From: Flavobacterium sp.
GTDB taxonomy: Bacteria; Bacteroidota; Bacteroidia; Flavobacteriales; Flavobacteriaceae
Assembly (NCBI GenBank): GCA_012032075.1
Contig: JAAURU010000106.1
Coordinates: forward strand, 1-9,566
Length of the DNA stretch: 9,566 nt
Reading direction: 5' to 3'
The notes under the pieces are model-generated. The model made no database searches. It was given only the letters and a program-made list of their open reading frames with translations, and was not told the DNA's origin. Shown one piece after another: positions 1-6,034 of the stretch. Made by a program: the position numbers and the translations under genes. Numbering within the stretch: the first letter of the stretch is position 1; every line of letters starts with the position of its first letter.

Positions 1-813
1 CGGTATGCAGGTGGGATGAATCTGTGTAAAACATGGATTACCGAAGAGGGCTCCCTTTTTGTGGGCACGCCACACGGCAGTTGCATTGGATCCTTTGGCG
101 TTAGTGGACAAAAAGAAAACGTTACCGTATCCGCCCGTACACAACAACACGGCATGTGCGCTGTGCGATTCAATTTTTCCTGTGATAAGATTGCGGGTAA
201 CGATTCCCCGCGCCTTGCCATCGACCATCACCACATCAAGCATCTCCGTGCGGGTATGCATTTCAACCTTGCCATTTGCAATTTGCCTGTTCAGTGCACT
301 GTATGCTCCCAGCAAAAGCTGTTGACCGGTTTGTCCTCGGGCATAAAATGTCCTTGATACCTGGGCTCCACCAAATGATCGGTTGTCAAGCAATCCACCA
401 TACTCTCTTGCAAATGGCACTCCCTGGGCAACACATTGATCAATAATGTTTCCTGAAACTTCTGCTAAACGATGTACATTAGCTTCACGAGAACGGTAAT
501 CTCCACCTTTTATAGTATCGTAAAATAAGCGGTAAATACTATCACCATCATTTTGATAATTTTTAGCAGCATTAATTCCTCCTTGAGCAGCGATTGAGTG
601 AGCACGACGAGGAGAGTCTTGGAAACAAAATGCTTTTACATTGTAACCCATTTCTCCTAGAGAAGCAGCTGCTGAAGCTCCTGCTAAACCTGTTCCTACA
701 ACTATAATGTCTAATTTTGGTCTATTATTAGGAGCCACTAATTTTAAATGGTCTTTATAATCAGTCCATTTTTTATTTAAAGGTCCTTCTGGTATTTTTG
801 AATCTAACTTCAT
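1..813 (-). CDS. sdhA: Succinate dehydrogenase flavoprotein subunit, N-terminal 271 residues (gene runs off left edge)
   Basis: This is the flavoprotein subunit of succinate:quinone oxidoreductase (complex II), which oxidises succinate to fumarate on the cytoplasmic face of the membrane. Reading from ATG at 813 back to 1 gives an unbroken frame. It contains the FAD-binding glycine motif VVGTGLAGAS (about residues 38-47), the RRAHSIAAQGG segment whose His72 matches the residue that covalently binds FAD, the conserved segments DQCVAQGVPFAREYGG and ARGQTGQQLLLGAYSAL, and the substrate-site segment TQIHPT near the visible end. The rest of the gene and probably sdhB lie outside the window. The start lies 17 bp after the sdhC stop, so the two are co-transcribed. 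Composition changes sharply inside the gene: residues 1 to about 128 use AT-rich codons, while residues from about 129 on use GC-rich ones. The identification is secure, but the gene may be an assembly chimera. Confidence 0.95.
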   Translation of the reverse strand, partial: MKLDSKIPEGPLNKKWTDYKDHLKLVAPNNRPKLDIIVVGTGLAGASAAASLGEMGYNVKAFCFQDSPRRAHSIAAQGGINAAKNYQNDGDSIYRLFYDTIKGGDYRSREANVHRLAEVSGNIIDQCVAQGVPFAREYGGLLDNRSFGGAQVSRTFYARGQTGQQLLLGAYSALNRQIANGKVEMHTRTEMLDVVMVDGKARGIVTRNLITGKIESHSAHAVLLCTGGYGNVFFLSTNAKGSNATAVWRAHKKGALFGNPCFTQIHPTCIP

Positions 814-830
814 ATTATATCTGATGTTGA

Positions 831-1696
831 TTATTTAAAAAAATGAATGTATATTGGAATAATAGCAAATAATAACGGTACAACTACCGAAAATGCTTTT
901 CCAAAAAATTTGATAGCTGGAGTATATTTAGGACTATTTAAACCTAAAGATTGAAAAGCACTTGAAAAACCATGCCATAAGTGAAAACCTAAAGCTAACA
1001 TAGCTAATACATATCCTATTGTATAAAATAAACTGTATTTCGCTTCTTTAAAAAATGCTATTGTGATTTTGTGTAAATCTTTATATAAATCAGCAGTTTT
1101 TACATCTACTTGAGCATAGTATAATTCTGTCCTATTTTTAATTGGAATTGTTTTGGAGCGTGGTTATGTTTATCATTATGAACTCCAATTTCAACTTGAT
1201 CAACAGGATAATACTGACCTATTTGTGTTCCAACAAAAAATTCTTGCTTTTGACCTGGTTGCGCTTCAATTGTTTTAGTCATTAAAGGCATATTCTCATC
1301 AAAATGCATTTTTGCCCAAAAGTTAACCATATGGGTTACAATAAATACTAAAACTAATGTTCCTAAAACAGCCATATTTCTAGAAGAAAAACTACTGTTT
1401 GCAGATGGACTTGATTTCACATAACCTATTGGTCTTGCTTTTACATTTTGGTAGGTCAATAAAAATCCATCAATAACATGGAAAAGAATTGAAATGTAAG
1501 TAACATAAGAAAGAATTTTTACCGCAGGATTAGTGGTCATAAATAATGCATATTCATTAAATTGTAATGCATCACCGAAAATCAATTGAAGATTTCCAGC
1601 TAAGTGACCAGCTAAAAACAAGCATAAAAATAAACCTGTAAGAGCCATCCAATATTTTTTTGCAATAGATGACTTTAGAAGTACTGATTTTGCCAT
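831..1696 (-). CDS. sdhC: Succinate dehydrogenase cytochrome b subunit, with one frameshift near 1135-1139
   Basis: This is the di-haem membrane anchor of complex II (the type with five helices, as in Wolinella fumarate reductase), which passes electrons from the flavoprotein and iron-sulfur subunits to menaquinone. The frame from ATG at 1696 gives three hydrophobic helices (about 18-40, 62-82 and 109-128) with candidate haem-ligand histidines H31, H73 and H122, then hits a stop near 1106 after 196 codons. Adding one A to the five-A run (minus strand, 1135-1139) continues in frame as NRTELYYAQVDVKTADLYKD and yields two more helices, including GFHLWHGF and a hydrophobic tail that ends at the stop at 831-833. 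The repaired protein is 288 residues. A long loop of about 60 residues between helices 3 and 4 contains a His-rich stretch (HNDKHNHA). Without repair the protein would lack helices 4-5 and the last histidines. Confidence 0.92.
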
Positions 1697-1731
1697 AATT
1701 TTATTTGATTGTTCTAGTTTAAAAAATCAAA

Positions 1732-1762
1732 CAAAAATACTGCATAAAAATTTTAACTACAA
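1732..1762 (-). promoter_or_regulatory. Probable promoter of the sdhCA operon
   Basis: On the minus strand a TTG (1760-1762) is followed after exactly 20 bases by TATTTTTG (1732-1739), a perfect match to the Bacteroidota -7 consensus TAnnTTTG with usual spacing. It lies 35 bp before the sdhC ATG. This suggests that sdhC has its own promoter and does not depend on read-through from the lipoprotein gene upstream. No transcript data were available. Confidence 0.6.
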
Positions 1763-1837
1763 CCTTTTAGAAGTAATTTATAATGAATTTAAAATATGTT
1801 CAATGAAGGTTGTTAGTCAAATAGTTACAAACAAAAA

Positions 1838-2713
1838 CTATCTGGTATAACTTGGCACTAGACCTCTTAAACCCATATCTATAACACTTTCTCCTGCTAC
1901 TGGCTCAAATTTTCCATCAGGATTAACCTCTTGCCATTCAAAACTATTGTTTACCGAAAGTGATAGGGTAATAACAATATCGTTAGTTTCTGTGCCATTT
2001 ATAACTAATTTTTCTAAAAACTTTCCTGTTACAACACAAGAACCTTGAGGAATTGGAGACGATTGCGCTATTGGATTAGGAACTGTGGTCGCTCCTTGTG
2101 AAGCTTGTCCTGATGAAGAAAAAGGAAAATCATTTAATGCAAAAGCCCAATAACCTTGTAAACGATTAGCATTAACATTAAATATATTATTACCAATAGT
2201 ATGTGAATTAATATAAGTATTGTATCCCAAAAAACTAGCTACAGTTGCATTATAAACTTCTCCATTATTTAAAATCGAAATAGTATAGTTTTGATAAGAC
2301 AATGAAACCCTTACAAATTCATAGCTTCCTTGGTTTACTTCTTTTAAAGGAATTGTTAAAAATGGTTCTTCTTCTGCAACTATTTTAGCTTTAAAAAAAT
2401 CAATCGCAATAGCTCCTCCATCAATCGTTTCAGGAGCATGATATAAAACCGTTCCATCTCCTAATTGCGTATAAGCATTTTGAGCTAGTTCAAAATAATG
2501 AGCACTTATCGTATTAAAATTAGGTGATTGAGCAGCGTTTCCAGCAGGAATTGAAGAAGGTTGTCCTATATTATTCAATCGTATTTGATTTTTATCAAAC
2601 TGAAATTTAATAATTAATTGGGGTTCATTATTAAGTAAATTATCATCTTTATCAGAGCAAGAAAAGAAAATAACTGAAAATAAAATAGAAAACAAGACTA
2701 AAAATTTGTTCAT
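1838..2713 (-). CDS. Secreted lipoprotein of unknown function, probably outer-membrane or surface located
   Basis: This intact 291-residue protein begins with a classical lipoprotein signal: a short basic start, a hydrophobic run to about residue 17, and a lipobox ending in Cys19 (FFSC). The residues after the cysteine, SDKDD, are acidic and resemble the export signal that sends Bacteroidota lipoproteins to the cell surface. The mature part is rich in Asn, Ser and aromatic residues, with alternating hydrophobic stretches typical of beta-sandwich proteins (for example LIIKFQFD near the start and DIVITLSLSVNNSFEW near the end). I see no catalytic motif. From memory, similar proteins are common as conserved hypotheticals in flavobacteria, and the opening FKFD-type strand weakly recalls MbnP-like proteins, but I cannot confirm a family. 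It is followed by 141 bp before sdhC and is probably transcribed separately. The choice of start is supported by the signal peptide. Confidence 0.85.
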   Translation of the reverse strand: MNKFLVLFSILFSVIFFSCSDKDDNLLNNEPQLIIKFQFDKNQIRLNNIGQPSSIPAGNAAQSPNFNTISAHYFELAQNAYTQLGDGTVLYHAPETIDGGAIAIDFFKAKIVAEEEPFLTIPLKEVNQGSYEFVRVSLSYQNYTISILNNGEVYNATVASFLGYNTYINSHTIGNNIFNVNANRLQGYWAFALNDFPFSSSGQASQGATTVPNPIAQSSPIPQGSCVVTGKFLEKLVINGTETNDIVITLSLSVNNSFEWQEVNPDGKFEPVAGESVIDMGLRGLVPSYTR

Positions 2714-3004
2714 TTCTTTCCTAATGATTTAATAACTAATAGTTTACTTTTTTAACATTTATTAATAACGTGTAAAAATATATATTTATTGTTTCTAATT
2801 AAATTATATACTGTTAAAAAATAAAAAATATAATTCTGAAATAATTACCTAATATTCTCATACTTATTAAGAATTATAAAATGGAATGCTTATATAATCT
2901 TCAATTTAATAAAAATAACTTCTTATTGCTTTTTCTTGTTTTAAACAACGTATTTTTTTGAGATAGAATTGTAAATTTATCGGCTTAAAAATAAAAAAAC
3001 AGAT
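2714..3004. other. Divergent intergenic spacer, very AT-rich, no gene seen
   Basis: These 291 bp between the divergent lipoprotein and HMG-CoA synthase genes hold no credible open frame, tRNA or strong hairpin. Toward the plus-strand gene, a TTG at 2926-2928 followed by TATTTTTTTG at 2951-2960 resembles a Bacteroidota promoter, but the -7 part is two bases too long to fit TAnnTTTG, so I only note it. I found no TAnnTTTG match on the minus strand for the lipoprotein gene. The region is presumably a pair of divergent promoters. Confidence 0.6.
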
Positions 3005-4359
3005 ATGAAAGTTGGAATAGATGCAATAACATTTGATGTTGCTAAACTACATTTACCTATAAAAACATTAGCTAATGCAAGAAATATTGAAGCTGAAAAA
3101 CTAGAAAAAGGATTAGGTTTATTAAAAATGACTTTACCAGATACGTATCAAGATACGGTTGTTTTTGGAGCTAATGCCTTAACTAAATTAATTTTAGACA
3201 ACAACATCAATCTAAATGAAATTGCTAGAATATATGTTGGAACCGAAAGCGCTATTGATAGTTCAAAACCTATTGCTTCTTTTTTGACAACTTTAATGGA
3301 ACAAAAATTTGGAACAAATTTTCTTTCAGAATGTGATGTGGTGGATTTTACTTTTGCATGTATTGGCGGTGTAGATGCTTTACAAAATTGTATCGATTTT
3401 ATTCGACTTAATCCAACAAAAAAAGCCATTGTTGTTACAACAGATTTTGCCAAATACGACTTAAATTCAACTGGAGAATATACACAAGGTGCAGGAGCAG
3501 TTGCTATGTTAGTAACTTCAAATCCAAGAATTATTGCTTTTGAAAACCATTGGGCAACCAGTACAAAAGGAGTTTTTGACTTTTTTAAACCTTACAGGAG
3601 CATCACTAAAGAAGCGATTCTTGGAAAAACACAAATGAAAATTGGTTCGATAATTTAGAAGCGGAAATCGAAATTCACAAAGACCAACCTGTTTTTGAAG
3701 GACAATATTCCAACCAATGTTATATGGATCGAACCAGAGAAGCTTATTTTTCCTTTAAAAAATTGAAAAATACTGATGAAACGATTTACAACAATTGGTC
3801 CAGCATAATTATGCATTTACCTTATTCATTCCAAGGCAGAAGAATGTTATCTGAAATTTATGCTTTAGATTCGAAAAATATTGAAGTTGATGCTAATGCT
3901 TTGGACTACCAAAATAAATTAAAAGAAGTAGCTAAATCAGAAGCTTATCAAGAATTTGTTTCAGAAAAATTACAACCTGCTGAAATTGCTTCATCAATAA
4001 TAGGTAATCTTTATACAGGTTCTATTTTTATGGGATTACTTTCTACTTTATCGAATTTTCATAATACTAATACAGAAATTGATGGTGCAACTTTTGGCTT
4101 TTTAGCGTATGGAAGTGGTTCTAAATCTAAAGTTTTTGAAGGCATAATCCAATCAAATTGGAAGGAAGCATTGGAAAAAACCCAACTTTTCGAAACTTTA
4201 GAACAAAGTCACGAAATTGATTTTGAGACTTATGAAAAGCTGCATAAAAAAGAACAAAAAACAAGTGTAAGAACTCCTAAAAATGAATGGATTCTAGATT
4301 CTATTGAAAAGGAGAATCCAAATTTACTAGGAGCGAGATATTATAAATGGGTAGATTAA
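3005..4359 (+). CDS. mvaS: Hydroxymethylglutaryl-CoA synthase, with one frameshift near 3625-3629
   Basis: HMG-CoA synthase condenses acetyl-CoA with acetoacetyl-CoA in the cytoplasmic mevalonate pathway, the route to isoprenoids in flavobacteria. The first frame (217 codons from ATG 3005) carries the catalytic Glu81 in VGTESAIDSSKP and the nucleophile Cys119 in DFTFACIGGVDA, then stops at 3656-3658. Adding one A to the run at 3625-3629 continues as GKNTNENWFDNLEAEIEIHK and joins the second part, which contains FEGQYSNQCYMDRTREAY and the catalytic histidine (about His271) in IIMHLPYSFQGRRM. The repaired protein is 451 residues, a normal length for this bacterial family, with all three catalytic residues. 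The second half alone, from the internal ATG at 3724, would lack the active-site Glu and Cys. It stands alone as a transcription unit and converges on the regulator gene. The symbol is given by function. Confidence 0.92.
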
Positions 4360-4380
4360 AAAATTCATCTCTTTTTAGTG

Positions 4381-4399
4381 GTCTTTGACAAGCTCAGAC
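4381..4399. terminator. Hairpin between convergent genes, possible bidirectional terminator or dispersed repeat
   Basis: GTCTTTGACAAGCTCAGAC folds into a short stem, GTCT(T)TGA against TCAGAC with one bulged T, around the loop CAAGC. It sits in the 72-bp gap between the ends of the HMG-CoA synthase gene and the convergent regulator gene, where a terminator is expected. No strong T tract follows on the plus strand. The core TGACAAGCTCAG resembles a small hairpin repeat that I recall from intergenic regions of many bacteria, so it may be a dispersed element instead. Confidence 0.4.
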
Positions 4400-4431
4400 T
4401 GACAAACGAATAAAACATATCTTAAATTACT

Positions 4432-5913
4432 TTAACCATACTTCTCCATATATTTCTTCACAATTAAATCCGTATTTTCATTACGGATTTTTTGTTCTAA
4501 TTGCACTGGTGGTGCTGCTCTTTGCAAACAATCTTTAACCGCACAGGTTTCGCAGGTAACTCCAACAACTTGCTTTACTAAAGATTCGTTATCAATAAAA
4601 TTAAACTTCTTTTTTAAGGTTGGTGTAATTAAAATCCCTACAGAAATACTTCGAATATGATCTTTCTTAAAAGGATCTGGAGTTGCTGACGAAAATACTA
4701 GATATTCATTATTACTATTTTCATAACACGAAATTTGTGCATCAAAGAAATGGTCTTTATTCTGTTTCAACGATTCTACCATAGTTCGAACTGAAACCCA
4801 TCTTCTGCAATAATGCTCGTTCATCTCGTTAGCATGTGGTTCTTGTTGGTTAGTAATATGCAATTCTTTCTTAATCTTATAACTATCACTTCCTATTTTG
4901 TGCGACATTCGTAAGAAAAATAAATTCTTCAGTTGGAAATCCTTTGGTAAAAGGTTCGTTAATCTTTGGTAAAACGATTCAGGAGAAACTTTAAAATCGG
5001 TTATTAATTGCACGAACTCTTGTGGTTTTGGATTTTCTTTGGCAACAAAAACATTTAGTTTATCAATCATCTTTTTTCTTGGTAACAATAAAGCACCTGC
5101 AAAATAAGAAGCATAGAAATTATTTAAAACTTGATCAAAGTTTTCAAATTTTATCCAACTAAACGTATATAATCGTTCTTCAATGGCTAAATAATTATAG
5201 GCAATTTCTTTGGCAAATATGAAGGCTTTCTGCGAATCATCAACATCAGTAGAAATTAGTAAGGTTTTACTTTTGGCAACAAAAATCGAACGCAAATCTC
5301 CTAATTCGTTATGTTCATTGAAAACTAAATCTTCAATCTTATAATTATATTCTTCTACTAAAACCGATTTTAATTCTTCTAAAGAAATTTCAGCCTCTAA
5401 ATCAATATGAAAAGCTTTTGCAAAATCAAGTACTTTTTGTTCTAAATCATCAAAGTAGTTGTTCTGTGCTTCTTGATACGAACGTAAAGAAGCCAAGAAA
5501 AAGCTCTCTCTTGATAAATTATAATGTTGGGCAATTTCAATAATCGTACTAATAAAGGCATTTACTTTTGCAGGAGCATTCGCAATAATATCAATCAAAT
5601 CACTTTCTTCAATTCCAAAAATATCCAACGGAATTTCTTTTAAGATGCCAGAATTTAGGATTTCTCCAATAGGTGCTAGATGATTATCCAACTTTAAAGA
5701 CACCATATTATCATAAGGAACCTCTAATTTTTCAGATAAAAGAATGATTTTATCTGTTTTCGGATATTTTTTCCCTTTTTCTATTTCATTCAAATAGGAT
5801 TTCGATAAGCCTGAAATTTTCGCTAAACCAAATAATGACAAATTCTTATTTATTCGAGTCTGCTTGAGTTTCAGCCCGAAAATCAACTTAATATAATCTC
5901 TTTCTAAATTCAT
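4432..5913 (-). CDS. RamB/PrpR-like (ScfR family) XRE-type transcriptional regulator, probable glyoxylate shunt regulator
   Basis: This intact 493-residue protein opens with an XRE-type helix-turn-helix (about 9-66, with LSLFGLAKISGLSKSYLNEIEKG). The middle (about 200-290) resembles the IrrE/ImmA peptidase fold, but the usual HExxH is replaced by AKEIAYNYL, so it should not be a protease. The C-terminal part (about 300-475) matches the ScfR (DUF2083) domain of short-chain fatty acyl regulators, with HYCRRW (Cys369) and the cluster CETCAVKDC (Cys454, 457, 462). Actinobacterial relatives with this architecture, RamB and PrpR, control acetate/glyoxylate and propionate genes; PrpR is reported to bind an Fe-S cluster and acyl-CoA. 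Its divergent position, 121 bp from aceB-aceA, makes it the likely regulator of those genes. Whether it represses or activates cannot be read from sequence. The start is supported by the HTH position and by the promoter immediately before it. Confidence 0.88.
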   Translation of the reverse strand: MNLERDYIKLIFGLKLKQTRINKNLSLFGLAKISGLSKSYLNEIEKGKKYPKTDKIILLSEKLEVPYDNMVSLKLDNHLAPIGEILNSGILKEIPLDIFGIEESDLIDIIANAPAKVNAFISTIIEIAQHYNLSRESFFLASLRSYQEAQNNYFDDLEQKVLDFAKAFHIDLEAEISLEELKSVLVEEYNYKIEDLVFNEHNELGDLRSIFVAKSKTLLISTDVDDSQKAFIFAKEIAYNYLAIEERLYTFSWIKFENFDQVLNNFYASYFAGALLLPRKKMIDKLNVFVAKENPKPQEFVQLITDFKVSPESFYQRLTNLLPKDFQLKNLFFLRMSHKIGSDSYKIKKELHITNQQEPHANEMNEHYCRRWVSVRTMVESLKQNKDHFFDAQISCYENSNNEYLVFSSATPDPFKKDHIRSISVGILITPTLKKKFNFIDNESLVKQVVGVTCETCAVKDCLQRAAPPVQLEQKIRNENTDLIVKKYMEKYG

Positions 5914-5918
5914 AATTT

Positions 5919-5948
5919 CAAAGATACGCTATTTTTCAAAACAACAAA
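5919..5948 (-). promoter_or_regulatory. Probable promoter of the regulator gene, implying a leaderless or near-leaderless mRNA
   Basis: On the minus strand TTTG (5945-5948) is followed after 18 bases by TATCTTTG (5919-5926), a perfect TAnnTTTG -7 element. Only five bases separate it from the ATG at 5913, so transcription should begin at or within a few bases of the start codon. The half-site TACGCTA (5925-5931) overlaps this -7 element. Confidence 0.6.
5925..5931. promoter_or_regulatory. Candidate regulator half-site (O2) over the regulator's own -7 element
   Basis: TACGCTA here is the exact reverse complement of TAGCGTA at 5969-5975 inside the larger palindrome, 37 bp away. It shares its two leftmost bases with the -7 box of the regulator promoter, a position that would suit autorepression. 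The evidence is only a 7-base match and its placement. Confidence 0.35.
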
Positions 5949-5969
5949 AAAAGAATTTTTTTAAAATTT

Positions 5970-5983
5970 AGCGTACGTTCGCT
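5970..5983. promoter_or_regulatory. Candidate operator (O1): 14-bp near-palindrome at the aceB -33 element
   Basis: AGCGTACGTTCGCT equals its reverse complement at every position except one symmetric pair (AGCGwACGTwCGCT). It is a GC-rich island in otherwise A/T-dominated spacer DNA. Its last base touches the TTG -33 element of the proposed aceB promoter. A site here could either block polymerase or place an activator beside it. It does not resemble the actinobacterial RamB motif as I remember it, so the specificity would be different. Confidence 0.5.
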
Positions 5984-6013
5984 TGTTTTGTAAAAAACTT
6001 TTTTATAATATTG
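5983..6013 (+). promoter_or_regulatory. Probable promoter of the aceB-aceA operon
   Basis: TTG (5983-5985) is followed after 20 bases by TAATATTG (6006-6013), one mismatch from the TAnnTTTG consensus. The ATG of aceB follows 21 bp later, leaving a short leader. The weaker -7 match and the adjoining palindrome are in keeping with a regulated promoter. Confidence 0.5.
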
Positions 6014-6034
6014 TACCAACAAAAACATTAAGTC

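Noticed and set aside
16..357. Open frames of 113 and 88 residues on the plus strand at the left edge
   Set aside because: They lie antisense within the well-supported sdhA frame and encode nothing family-like; the GC-rich segment simply has fewer stops.
3148..3453. A 101-residue minus-strand frame
   Set aside because: It lies wholly inside the HMG-CoA synthase gene, antisense, with no plausible protein features.
4104..4111. A further TAGCGTAT match to the proposed operator half-site
   Set aside because: It lies inside HMG-CoA synthase coding sequence (encoding FLAYGSG) and has no promoter nearby.
4373..4383. The 11-mer TTTTAGTGGTC also found at 7575-7585, both shortly after stop codons
   Set aside because: Only two copies, low complexity and no shared structure beyond the 11 bases; chance is likely in AT-rich DNA.
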